Shown here piece by piece: positions 33,216-43,703 of a stretch of DNA of 64,000 bases. Made by a program: the position numbers and the translations under genes. Where the stretch lies: NCBI RefSeq assembly GCF_000350225.1, contig NW_005178804.1:238053-302052 (forward strand), given 5' to 3'. Positions within the stretch are counted from its first letter, which is position 1; the number at the start of each line of letters is the position of its first letter. A model generated the notes under the pieces. It did not search any database, was not told the DNA's origin, and worked only from the letters and a program-made list of their open reading frames with translations. This stretch comes from Chondrus crispus. Lineage: Eukaryota > Rhodophyta > Florideophyceae > Gigartinales > Gigartinaceae.

Positions 33216-36200
33216 TCAGTTTCCCTGTCGCTGCGGGTTCCGCCTCACTTCTGACGATGGACCCGCGGCCGGCCTTCCTGAAGGTTGGTTCGAATCTTCT
33301 GTAGGGGCACTTGGCGTGCTCGCAGTCTGCGATTCGAACCACTTCTTGACTTTCAGGTAGCTCGTCGACGGAATTCCTAGCCTCTCCATCGGGGACGTCG
33401 CCTCGTAGTTTCCTAGAACTCGGTGCATCTCTCGGAACGAGAGCTGGCACGTGGCCGCCCCATGCCTCTTCTCATAGCAGTGATAGCATATGAAGCCGTG
33501 CTTCTTCTGAGGGTACGGAGACCTCGGCGGTCCACGGGCTGGCGGCCTTCCCGACCAGCCCAGTCTCTGGAAAGTCGTACCCCTGTCTTCCATCGAAATT
33601 CTTGGCGCTGGCGTGTTACTACGCCCTCGGAACGCGGATACGGGGTCCGTAGCTTTCGTATACGTGCTTTCCGTACGCGCGTGCGTCAGTACGGTAGACG
33701 GGCCGCTCGGGTCTTCTTCTCCATATCCATTCCCTTCCGACGTACTAATAAAATCGCCCTCGGCGATAAGCGCACCTCCGTAACCATTTTCACCTTGATT
33801 AGGAGAGCTCAATTCTTCTGACCCAGAAAGTGACTCGGCCAGGTGGGCAGTGTAGTGCAATACGCACCTGAAAAGGGGGGTGAAAAGAAAGGAAAATATT
33901 TGGATATGAAAAGTAGTCCGGGTTGGGGGACACACGTGTGAATAACTGCACAGTTTTAATTTTTAATTATTTTATTTTATTTAGTTTAATTAGTTGGCAT
34001 TAATTTTGCTGACACTAGATTAGATCTAGGATCTAGCGCCGCGAGCTACTGTAGTGGCTCCGGCGGGGCGATATATACCTTAGCCCTCTGACCACCAAGT
34101 CAGTAAAGGTAACCCAAGTTGCCAGAGTTGAATGTCGCCTTGGTCGAAGTCCGTCTCTACCAAGACGCTCCCTTTTACCTAAGCCTACGGCATCCTTTGC
34201 TCTCGGGAGTTCCCTTTTCCTTTTACTTTATTTCCCTATTCATTTCTACCTCTACCTCTATATTTCCCTTAATTGTGTTGGTTCCACTGGAGTTGGTTGC
34301 GACCGATCCGGTGTAGGTGTTTTAGCCATCGGGAAACACGTTGTGTAGCGCTGCTACTGTTTCAAGTTCCGTCGGAAGGCTGTTGCGACGACGCCTCCGT
34401 CGGAGGTCTTACTGTATAAGACAGAGTTGGTACCACCTACCGCGATTGCGATCGCGCTGGTGAGGGTGTTTTTGGCCATCCGGCAACACGTCGGTAGTAG
34501 CGTTGCTACACGGTTACGATCCCGTCGGGTAGTGCTGAACAAGCCCCTGTCGAAGACGTTGAATTATACCCAAGGTGTTGAAGACGCTCGCCGAGCATTG
34601 GCCTTACAACCCAGCGAACCGCGGTTACATCCTCGTAGACAAGCCCTACCCGCACTCGTCGAGCACTCAAGTCTTCACAAGTCTCTACCACCATTATCCT
34701 CTCGGGCCGGGCATCTTTCCTTACCGTCCCCTCAGTGGAGTTGAGCTACCGTGGGCCGCAAGCCCACACAAGTGGAAAGGGAATCTCGAACGCTCCGTAG
34801 CGCGTACCATCGGCAGTGGTTGTTGCTGTTGTTGTTTTATTCTTTTTGTTTGACCGTCGGACTGTGTTCGCGGCCTGCCAGGCACATTGCACTACAGGCA
34901 GCGACGCGTATTTTTCGAACGAGATGCGGGGGCGTCTGCCTGCTCCCCTTCGTCAGCGTCGCTGGCGCCTGAATGGTGACCCTCTTGGTCTTCCTTCCCT
35001 GGGCGCGGCTCGCCGAGCCATGCGCCTTCGCATAATTGACTAACCGTAAAAATGAAATGTCCCGATTATCTTGGCGGTACTGGAACACCATGGGCTTGAC
35101 GCTCGAATCAATCCCCTCGATGAACATAGTTATCTGCTCTTCCATGGAATAGACATTCCCAGATCGGTTGCTCGCGTCTGTTAGGCGGATGTAAAATTCC
35201 ATCTCGTCTTCAGACGGCCGTTGCTGGACTTCTCGCAATGCGAGCATGGCTTGGCGGATCGCCTCATCGGTGGCGAAATTCCTTAACAGCCACTGTACGG
35301 CCTCTGGCCAGACGGATATTTCCCGTGATGGGACCCGGCCGTCTGTGACACAGAAGTATACTGTCTGAGGGCGATACCGCTAAGAAATTCAGGTAACAAG
35401 CGGATGGCCTGTCCCTCATTCTTTTCCTGTGTATCAAATTCCTGGACCAACTTAGTCAAAAAATCAATCACAAGGACTGCGTCCTCTCCTGAAAACGTAT
35501 TGTCCCGCTTCACCTTCGGCGGTATGTCTCTCCTAATTTTCCGCAAGGCGGTCCGCCGAGAACTCGACAAATATGTCTGCGTGTTTCTCACACGGTACGT
35601 CCGGTACAATAACAACTTCTTGAAGAGGTAGTTGGTCGGGTTCAGCTCCTCCAACTCCTCCCAACGCGGCCCGCGTCGCGTAGCGACGTCCTCTGGCTCA
35701 GCGTTCTTGTCTCTCCGCGAGGCGGACGAAGTGATCCCGCCCCGTCTGGATGTAATTTTCTTGCCCTGCGAAATTACGTTTCCTTCCTCTGAACGATGTT
35801 CGGAATCGCCGGCATGGTTCGACGAACCGTCGTCACCATCTTCGGAAAGCCCTTTTGACTGTGACATTGAGTCTCGGTCCTCGGGCTCGTCACCACAGTG
35901 ACTCTTGCTCCTGCGTCGCCGATTCTTCTTCGAAGTCTTCGACTTGGAACCCCGCTGTACAGCGCCCTTCTCCTCCTTCGATCGACGGTCGCCTTCTCGA
36001 CCCGTAGGGAGCGGCTCTTGGTCCGGTTCCTGCGGTTCTCGGCTGGCGTCCTGCTCAAGATCCTTGAGACGTTGCGCGGCGCGGTCGAACCTATCATCGA
36101 TGCTGAATTTCAATTTGCCTAAGGACTCCAAAGCTGGATTCGCGTCGCGCCTTGAGTCCTTGACCGAAAGTTTCAATGAAGCGAGGACCTCTAGTTCGAT

Positions 36201-36551
36201 ACCTTTGATCCGGTCACTCTGGTCCTTCTCGACGAGATCCACACGAGCCGTCAGCTCTTCCAACGCGGTGTGGAACTCGGATGTTTACAACTCCAGTTGC
36301 TTCTGTATGAAGGCTAGTTCTGCCTCAAGAACTTTCTTCGTTTCTTGGCAAATTTCGCTGCTCATCTTCTCGAACTTGATTCCCAGGTTGTCCTTGTCGA
36401 CTTCAATCCCCGTCGAGGGTTCTTGTACTTCAGGATCCGTAGCCGTATGGGCTTGGCTTCGGGAGCGAGGCCCTCGCGGGATCCTCCACACCCTCGCCGA
36501 TCCAGTTCTGCTCCCCCCAGGACCGGCGCCACCGGGTGAGCTTGTCGACAT
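33216..36551 (-). pseudogene. gag of element II, interrupted by an LTR
   Basis: The start is the minus-strand ATG at 36551 (MSTSSPGGAGPGG). A TAA at 36285-36287 breaks a coiled-coil-like region, after which the frame continues (36263-35283) through a Lys/Arg-rich segment and a capsid-like part (KRDNTFSGEDAVLVIDFLTK). It shifts near 35350 into 34837-35247 (REVQQRPSEDEMEFYIRLTD). An LTR (33851-34896) then splits it. Beyond the insertion the frame resumes (33216-33845) with a CX2CX4HX4C zinc knuckle, CYHCYEKRHGAATC. The product would be a structural protein of about 770 residues, larger than typical gypsy gag and similar in build to the element III gag. Confidence 0.8.
33851..34896 (+). mobile_element. 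Solo LTR inserted in the gag of element II
   Basis: 1,046 bp from TGTAGTGCAATACGC to CACATTGCACTACA, flanked on both sides by GGCAG (33846-33850 and 34897-34901). It belongs to the same LTR family as element II but points the opposite way and is clearly diverged from it. Without internal sequence it is a solo LTR, left by recombination between the LTRs of a former element. Confidence 0.93.
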
Positions 36552-36662
36552 TGGTCGTCGCAATTGACGAACCTAAACACAAAAAACGTAAACAAACAAA
36601 AATACTTCGAATCCTAAACTTGAATTCTAGGTCGGGTCTCCTGTACACCAAAGAATTCTAGG

Positions 36663-36674
36663 TCAGGAGACCAC
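36663..36674 (-). other. Probable primer binding site of element II
   Basis: On the coding strand, three bases (AAA) separate the 5' LTR end CTACA from GTGGTCTCCTGACC. The matching place in element III reads GTGGTCTTCCGACC directly at the LTR edge. A TGG start, and retention in two families with different LTRs, fit a tRNA primer site. I cannot name the tRNA. Confidence 0.5.
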
Positions 36675-36677
36675 TTT

Positions 36678-37617
36678 TGTAGTGCAATGCGCCTGTCAGG
36701 CAGAGACCAAGGTCCGACGGTCCAACAAAAACGACAACTGCCAACCGCACAGCGCTACGGAGTGTTCGAAGCTTCTTGTCCTCTTTAAGCGGGTTTGCGG
36801 CCCGCAGTAGCTCGGATCCTTGATAGGGGGGCAAAGAGAAGGGCCCAGCCCGGGATCGGTAAATGGTGGTGGAGTCTTGTAAAGGCAACTGCTCGACGAG
36901 TTCGGAGGGGTGTCTAGGTAAACATGGTCCGATGGGTCGTAAATCCAAAGCTCGTAGAGCGCTTTGTACACCTTATACCCTTGATAAGGTCTTCGACGGG
37001 GACGTCGCAACGTAGCCCGACGGGATGAGGTCACAGTAGCAGCGCTACACTTTCGTGCTGCCCGATGGCAAGAAGCACCAACACCAGATCGGTCGCAACC
37101 AACTCCGATGGAACCAACTCCGAGAAAAGCACCACTGGTGCACCAACACAGAAGCCCGATGGCAAATGACGTCGCGTTGCGGATCGCAATCCTACAAGGT
37201 GGGACCAACTCAAGATTAAGGGAAATTAGAATAGGGAAATAAAGGAAAATTGATAAGGAAAAAGGGGACCCCCGAGCGCAAAGGATACCGTAGGCTAGAG
37301 TAGAAGGGAATGTCTTGTAAAAGACGGACTTCGACCAAGGCGATATCAAACTCTGGCAACTCGGGTTACCTTTACTGACTTGGTGGTCAATGGGCTAAGT
37401 TATATATCGCTCCGCCGAAGCCACTACAGTAGCTCGCGGCGCTAGACCCTAAATCTAATCTAATGTTAGCTAAATAATTGGTAACTAAATTAAAACAAAT
37501 AATTAAAATAATACTGTGCAAATATTCACACGTGTGTCCCCCAATCCGGACTACTTTGTCATACCTTATTGATTTCCTTTCGTTCCACCCCCCTGTAGAG
37601 CCCATTATTGCACTACA
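36678..37617 (-). repeat. 5' LTR of element II
   Basis: Near-identical to 23200-24139. Promoter and RNA-start functions are expected here for minus-strand transcription; I identify no specific TATA box. Confidence 0.9.
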
Positions 37618-37700
37618 AAATTTTTAGAAAGAAATGCACATTCAATGAAACGTACGCGAGAAAGGCAGTGATGAGCGCGAAGACCAGGTCACTGCGCAAA

Positions 37701-38775
37701 CTAACCGAAACTGCCCAAATCACCAGTCTTCGCTCGGCTGCCGCCGGAGCTTGTTCGCAACCACAACGGCCCTAAAACCTCTACGGGCAGCGGACTGGAT
37801 TTCTCTCTGTGGTTCTTCTGTATACGTCTTCGACGTTCGATCTGTGAGGTTCCTATCTTGTACCAGCGATTAGCTAATTGCCGGTACAAGATTGCATCTG
37901 CAGCCTGCATCGGCTTGCGGCTAATGTGAAAGTTGGTGAGGCCGAGGCACAGTCGATAGACTGCATCGCAGTTTTCTCAGCATACTTCCATTTGCTGGAC
38001 AACACGTTCCAAAGCCCACAAAGGCGACCAAAAAAGTTCTCAACAATTATTCGGTCGCTGGAAATGTGGTGGGTTTCCGCGACCTCGGCAGGCGTCAGGA
38101 GACCTCGACGTGGTTTGCGCGTGGGGTGAATAACGCGACGAAGCTCTTTTCCTCCCTGGTACCCTTTGTCTGTCAGCACAGCTCAGTGGTTAGGATAGCG
38201 CTCGCTCAGTTGACCCTCATCGAACATCGTGACCTCCGCAGAATTGGACATGATGTCCAATTTTGCGGAGGTCTTCCTCAGCTGCTTGCGATGAAACGAT
38301 TGCATCTGCTGGAATACCACCAGATCTGATACATACCCCGGTTCATGGAGACTAGCCCCCAGCGCCAAACCGCATGATACCTCGACTTTGTAGTCATATA
38401 ATTTGTGCTTTCCGGAAAAGTACTTCTTGCCCTACTCAATGCTCCCAGAGGGCCTAAACCTTGGTTGAAACGTCACGTCGGTGGCAAAACGTGCGATTGG
38501 ATAATTGGAAAACAACGGGTTTTCGGTTTCGGGAGTTCCATGGTCCACTTTCGTGCTTGATAGTCTACATAATTCTCATAGACCGTCTCAGAAATCAAAT
38601 GCACAAACTTCATAATGAGCCTCTCGAAGGACGAGGCAGAAATTCCAAACATTCAGGCAAGGAAGTCCTAGTTTCTCCCGTGCTTAAGGAAGACCAGCGT
38701 CACGAAGAGAACGTCTTTGGGATTTTGTGCTCTCTTGCGGCCCCGTCCAACATTAAAGTTGGACTTTATGAATTT
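37701..38775 (-). pseudogene. PIF/Harbinger transposase, copy 2, decayed and cut by an LTR
   Basis: Minus-strand relative of the remnant at 20656-21870. It retains FSGKHKLYDYKVEVSCG-like sequence (about 38400) typical of Harbinger transposases, then TDKGYQGGKELRRVIHPTRK (second Asp) and SSDRIIVENFFGRLCGLW (third, Glu), ending in a basic tail near 37701 (IERRRRIQKNHR). Upstream, RGRKRAQNPKDVLFVTLVFL matches the N-terminal region of copy 1, but the rest of the N-terminus is lost where an LTR starts at 38776. Frameshifts and stops are frequent. The C-terminal side lies next to the right end of element II. Confidence 0.8.
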
Positions 38776-40253
38776 TGTGGTATAACTACCTTCGTCCCGA
38801 CCACTCGGAGACGAGGGGGTTAGAGGTAAGGGAGCGCGCGCCGCTCGGTTACCCACGCGCGAACGCAAGCCGTACGGAAGGACTCGAAAAGAGGGAAGGC
38901 TCACGTGGCCGATGACGCGCAGCCGGTCGGTGGTGTTAGATCCGGACGGCCGGTTACGGGTTAGAAGCCTGAGACTAAAAGGAAAACCGGAACGTGTAGT
39001 GCAATACCCATCTGAAAAGGGGGGTGAAAAGAAATGAAAATGATGGGGTATGGCAAGCAAAAGTGGAAATCATTTCACTTTATTATTTTAATTATTAATT
39101 TTAATTAGTTGCATATTAGTTATTTAACATTAGATTAGATCTAGGATCTAGCGCCGAGAGCTACTGTAGTGGCTCCGGCGGGGCGATATATACCTTAGCC
39201 CTCTGACCACCAAGTCAGTAAAGGTAACCCGAGTTGCCGGAGTTGAATGTCGCCTTGGTCGAAGTCCGTCTCTATCAAGACGCTCCCTTTTACCTAAGTC
39301 TACGGCATCCTCTATCGCTCGGGGTCCCCTTTTCCCTTATCAATTTTCCTTTATTTCCCTATCCTAATTTCCCTTAATCTTGAGTTGGTCCCACCTTGTA
39401 GGATTGCGATCCGCAACGTGACGTCATTTGCCATCGGGCTTTTGTGTTGGTGCACCAGTGGTGCTTTTCTCAGTGTTGGTTCCATCGGAATCTGGTTGCG
39501 ACCGATCCGTTGTTGGTACTTTGCCATCGGGCAGTACGACGGTGTAGCGCTGCTACGTTTTCTTCTTTCCCGACGGGCTACGTTGCGACGTCCCCGTCGA
39601 AGACCTTAGCAAGGGTATAAAGTGTACAAGGCGCTCTTCGAGCTTTGGATTTACGACCCATCGGACCATGTTTACGTAAACACCCCTTTGAACTCGTGAG
39701 CAGTCGCCTTTACAAGTCTCTACCACCATTTACCGATCCCGGGCTGGGCCCTTCTCTTTGCCCCCCCCTATCAGGGATCCGAGCTACTGCGGGCCGCAAA
39801 CCCGCTTAAAGAGGACAGGGAGCTTCGAACACTCCGTAGCGCTGTGCCGTTGGCAGTTGTTGTTTTTGTTGCTGTTGTTTGTGTTGGACCGTCGGACCTT
39901 GGTCTCTGCCTAACAGGCGCGTTGCACTACAAACGGTGTTAGCACTTAGCCGTAAAGGGAAGGGAGGCGAGTCTGCCTCCCGTTTACTGGAACGGGGCAG
40001 GTGCCCCCGGTCTTCACCACTAAGTGGGACGCCAGTTCACCTGTCCTTCTACAGTAGCTGCCACGTACTGTGTACCAGTTACTGCACACAATTATTTCAT
40101 TTGTGCCATTAACTACTACTTACTAGTTAGCCACCGTACGGATTATACACGTGTGCCCGTGGCCACGATCCCGGCAGAAGGTTGTACCACGTGTTACCCG
40201 TGGCCACGCCCGCTACTACCGGATGTCCCACGTCGGACCCTTGGGGTACTACT
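38776..40253 (-). repeat. Family-C LTR interrupted by another LTR
   Basis: Bases 38776-38994 begin TGTGGTATAACTACC and correspond, inverted, to the right part of the solo LTR at 59190-59766. The rest resumes at 39932-40253 after a separate LTR inserted at 38995-39931. The far end is joined directly to the LTR of old element IV at 40254, so no target duplication can be recognised for it. The beginning is clear; the exact end is not. Confidence 0.65.
38995..39931 (+). mobile_element. Solo LTR of the element-II family
   Basis: 937 bp from TGTAGTGCAATACCC to GTTGCACTACA. AACG is present just before (38991-38994) and just after (39932-39935), a 4-bp duplication. The uninterrupted relative on the other strand near 59550 has a single AACGG at this place, confirming the insertion site. 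Orientation is opposite to element II. Confidence 0.9.
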
Positions 40254-40835
40254 TGTAGTATAAACACCCCCAACGGAGCGGGGTGTATACTCAGTTCTTG
40301 CGGAGACCCTCGAGAGGGAGAAGACAAGGGAGGACGGACACCCACTACGGAACCGGAGCACGGGCCCGGGTGGCGTGGTAGAGCGGTATTGGGGAGGACG
40401 CGCGCATGCGCGAGCGGATCGTGGGCGTGCGTCGCGCGTCCTCTACCCGCGCTCGGTGTCGTCTAAAGCGCTCGAAGGCGAAGGCGCGCGGTTAGAATAA
40501 GCAGGGAGTCGACCCTCGGCGGTCGGTCGTCGACAAGTCCGTCCTTGTCGCCCTTTCCCGCCGCCGGTCCGCTCCATATTTAATGTACGTAATAACCTAT
40601 CACAATAGTACAGTACCGATGTACTGTAGCGGTCGGTCGACACTGTAATACTGTCAGCCATCGGGGCTGACAGTACACGTGTGTGCGCGCTCTTCGGTCC
40701 CGCGCGTACACGTGTACACGTGCCTGTACTTGGGGGTACACGTGGTGGTACTGTAGAGCATGGAGCCCTACAGTAACCGATCCAATTCTGGGTTGATCTA
40801 ATCTAAAATAAAGCCCCAGGGGGGGTTATACCACA
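40254..40835 (-). repeat. 3' LTR of old element IV
   Basis: 582 bp from TGTAGTATAAACACC to GGGGTTATACCACA, related to but diverged from the 593-bp LTRs of element III. Shared blocks include gacaagtccgt..cttgtc and catatttaatgtac. The element's opposite-strand ORF begins about 190 bp further right, as in element III. No matching right-hand LTR of element IV is preserved. Confidence 0.85.
40575..40588 (-). promoter_or_regulatory. Conserved LTR box catatttaatgtac (element IV)
   Basis: The same 14 bases occur in both LTRs of element III (43302-43315, 55491-55504) inside otherwise diverged sequence. On the transcribed (minus) strand it reads GTACATTAAATATG, a plausible TATA-like core promoter. 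Function is inferred from conservation only. Confidence 0.45.
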
Positions 40836-41022
40836 CGGCCCCCCCTTAAGGGTGACCGTCCTCGGTCGCGTGTCGTGGTAGCTTTCGTTGCAGCAATCCC
40901 CCTTGGCGAGGGGTGTCGCGTGCTGTCTCCCCCGATAATCCCTCCTTTCCACTTCGTGACTCCTCTGCTTCCACTCGCGCACGCCCGCTTGCTCGTCACG
41001 CGCTCCGGCTGCTCCTCGTGTT

Positions 41023-42920
41023 ATGAAACCTCCGCTCCCCGCCTCGTCGGGGGACGCTACCGGTCCGTCCATCGCGGCGGCCGATGCCACGGGTTTCTCT
41101 ACTCCCCCCTCCGTGGATCCCGTGGCTCCTACGGGAGCGCCTGTCATCGCGTTCCAGAAGTCGCGGCCCGCTCGTACGCCCTTGGTGTTCGCGCCGGCAG
41201 GGGCGGCGCGGTTGCCAGCGTCGGAGGCCGACGAGCCGCGTCGGTCAGAGTCGGACCCCGGCGTCGCCGCACCGGTCACTCCTCCCGCTGGTCTCTCTGA
41301 GCCCCTCCGTCCTCGCAGTGCGGGTCCTTTATCGCAGGGACCCGGCATCTCGTTCCCGGAATCCCCAGGTTCGCGCGTCGCACCCGTTGGCGACCGCGGC
41401 CCCGATACGGTCGGCGAGGGGGTCCGTGTCGACGGATCACGCGAGGCGGGCCTCGTGTCGTCAACCACCAGATGGTTCGGCTCACCTCTAGAGCGCTCTG
41501 CTCCTCTCCCTCTCGAGTAACTACAGTACGGCTGGCTTCATCACAGCCGTACCGGTATCACCCTCGGCGAATTACTCACACGCCCTCAGCTTCGCCCTGA
41601 TTTGCGGCGTATCCGGCAGATACACGACGTAGGCCTTTCGGAGGCGGCCTCGGCCGCCCTTGGGCTGTGGGTGTCGGGCGGCAACGGCATTGTGTATCAG
41701 ATCCCCGAGGAGATTCCCGGGAATCGCACATTCGCCGACAGTGTTGACGAGGTGCTCTACATCGACAAGATGGGCGTTTTTCCTGTATAGTCGGAGCGCA
41801 GTCGACGCACATCGTTTCATCCTTCCCGATATCTCCGGTCTGTACGTGACTCCGCGCCCCTACGGCTACACCAAGCCTCGGGTCGCGCTGCAAAAATCAG
41901 CCTGCTCATTAATGCGCTTGTATGCCATCGGGATCGCGCAGTACGACTGGTCCGTCTACCGTCACTCCGCCGAGGAGGACGGGTGCGTCTACTCCTCGGC
42001 GGCTTTCGAACCCGGCTTATCCATCGAGGATTTCCCCGCGTTGCCCTTCTCGGTCCGGGCGTCTTTTCCGTCGCTAGCGGTCCATCCCCTCCTCCCGCCG
42101 GCCCTCAAGCACTTTGGTTTTGCGGGTCTCGATCCGCAGCACCCTTCCCACTCCCGGTGGATCTATAATTTCGAGCGGGAGTGGGCCTTGTCTCTGTGCA
42201 GTGCCTTTATGGCCGAGGTTGGTGCGCACGGACGCGTGTTTCTCCAGTCGCCCGACACGATCGCGTTTCTTGAGCGAGTGACGCCGGGCCTTCCGGACGC
42301 TCCTATACACCCCCTCGAGCGCGTGTCCGTTCACGTACGTTGGTCATTCCGCGCCGTGGTCGTCCTTATGACGAGAGCAGCGGAGGTGAGCGAGCGCAAC
42401 CACCGGTACTGGACCGACTACACGACCGGAGGCCAGAGCGCATATCTCTCTTACGACTTAACCTCCGACTCCTTCGTCACGCGCCCGACGGCCGGCTCGA
42501 CTTCGGTCGAGCTGCCGGGCAAGCGCGGCGGAGTGGGGTCTGAATCGCGGCGAACTCGACGCAAGCGATACCGCGATTTGGGACGCTGTAACGGCAGCTC
42601 CGGTCCTCTCAAGTCTTCAACCTCCTTGTTTCTCGCCTTCCGTCCCTCTTGGCACTCGTGCCGGGTCGCACGTCGCGACGGGGACCCAAACGACGGCTCC
42701 GATGCCGCCGCTTTATCCTCCGGGGGTTCCCGGTTCCCTGGGGGTGGCGGTTCGAGACCTCGGCCTCTCGAGGAGGGACATCGAAGGTATTCCCGCGCTC
42801 GCCGGGGTGCTGAGTGCGTCCGGCGAGCGGTCGTGGACCGTGGGGGCTCTCCTCTCCACACTGGTGGAGTGGTTCCTTGCCCGAAGCGCGGAGACGCGTC
42901 GTATCACCGGCGAACGTGAC
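41023..42920 (+). pseudogene. Opposite-strand ORF of element IV, part 1 (broken)
   Basis: Diverged counterpart of the intact ORF at 43704-45971. From an ATG at 41023 it has a Pro/Ala/Ser-rich N-terminus and the shared TTRWF motif. A TAA at 41518-41520 is followed in phase by LRPDLRRIRQIHDVG and PGNRTFADSVDEVLYID, then a shift near 41785. The main core follows in 41660-42919: ALQKSACSLMRLY, HPLLPPALKHFG, NHRYWTDYTTGGQSAYLSYD. A further shift near 42700 leads to SWTVGALLSTLVEWFLARSA, where element III is inserted at 42921. The remainder is at 55708-55959. In one 52-residue block I count about 35 identities with the element III protein, with many codon differences at third positions. Confidence 0.85.
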
Positions 42921-43513
42921 TGTAGTATAATCACCCCCAACGACGAGGGGGGTGAGTACTGACAGTTCGGAAAGACCCCGATCGGCGGGAAGATAGAAGC
43001 ACGGCCCGCCCACGGTACCGAGCACGGGCTCGAGGTAGCGGTGGTAGAGCGGGATCGGGGAGGACGCGCGCACGCGCGAGCGGTTCTACGCCTCGACGCC
43101 CGGGAGCGGTACTGGGTGACGATCCAGTACCGACGGGTGGAGGCGGAGCTGGCTCGTGGGCGTGCTACGCGCGTCCTCAACCCGCGCGCGGTGCTACTCC
43201 TAGGTCAAACGGACGGAAGTACCTAAAAGTAAGCGGGCGGACCAAGGTGGAGGATCCTTGACAAGTCCGTGCTTGTCATCCTCCACCGCCGGCGGTCCGC
43301 TCATATTTAATGTACATCGTAGTCTATCATAACTCTACAGTAGTGCCGGTCTACCGACACTGTAACGCTGTCAGCCGGCGGGGCTGACAGTCCTCGTGTA
43401 GTACGCGTCCCGTACACGTGGAGGACACGTGTGTGCGCGCATGGCTGTAAGGCTCGTTGCCTTACTGTCCCTGATCCAATCCTAATCTAATTTCCGTTTG
43501 GGGTTATATCACA
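42921..43513 (-). repeat. 3' LTR of element III
   Basis: TGTAGTATAATCACCC to GGGGTTATATCACA; direct copy of 55110-55702. GTGAC precedes it. If the plus-strand ORF is transcribed, this LTR's reverse direction is the nearest candidate promoter. Confidence 0.93.
43302..43315 (-). promoter_or_regulatory. Conserved LTR box catatttaatgtac (element III, 3' LTR)
   Basis: Same box as at 40575 and 55491, next to a GC-rich stem (ccgccggcggtcc) and a stem with arms gacaag/cttgtc upstream. Candidate core promoter on the minus strand. Confidence 0.4.
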
Positions 43514-43703
43514 TCACCCCCCCCCATCAAGAGTGAACGTCCGCGTTCACTCCTGAGGCTTGTAGAACCTGTCCGTCCCACTCCCTGAACCCTCACCAGC
43601 ACCGCCGACGGTGGACAAACTCCCGCTCCACTTTGCGCTGTCCCAGTCCTTCCCTGACAGTCCCGACCGATCATCTCTGCTCCGTGCTATCGGCCGTCCT
43701 ATC

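Larger units (their letters stand above)
23200..37617 (-). mobile_element. LTR retrotransposon II (large Ty3/gypsy), defective
   Basis: 14.4 kb with two direct 940-bp LTRs (23200-24139 and 36678-37617) differing at only about ten positions. They start TGTAGTGCAATGCG and end ATTGCACTACA. The flanks share AAAT (23196-23199 and 37618-37621), a 4-bp duplication. The coding strand is minus: gag (36551 to 33216), pol (33056 to 28763), then about 4.6 kb before the 3' LTR, which is unusually long and holds an opposite-strand reading frame at 24270-25399. A separate LTR is inserted in gag (33851-34896). A GAGGGGG purine run abuts the 3' LTR (at 24140-24158) and is a good polypurine tract. Confidence 0.9.

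Noticed and set aside
33280-33345. tRNA-like gttcgaatc/gttcgaacc motifs
   Set aside because: They lie inside the gag reading frame of element II and no cloverleaf can be drawn around them.
43611-43703. Upstream extension of the opposite-strand ORF from 43611
   Set aside because: It begins at GTG; the first ATG is 43704.
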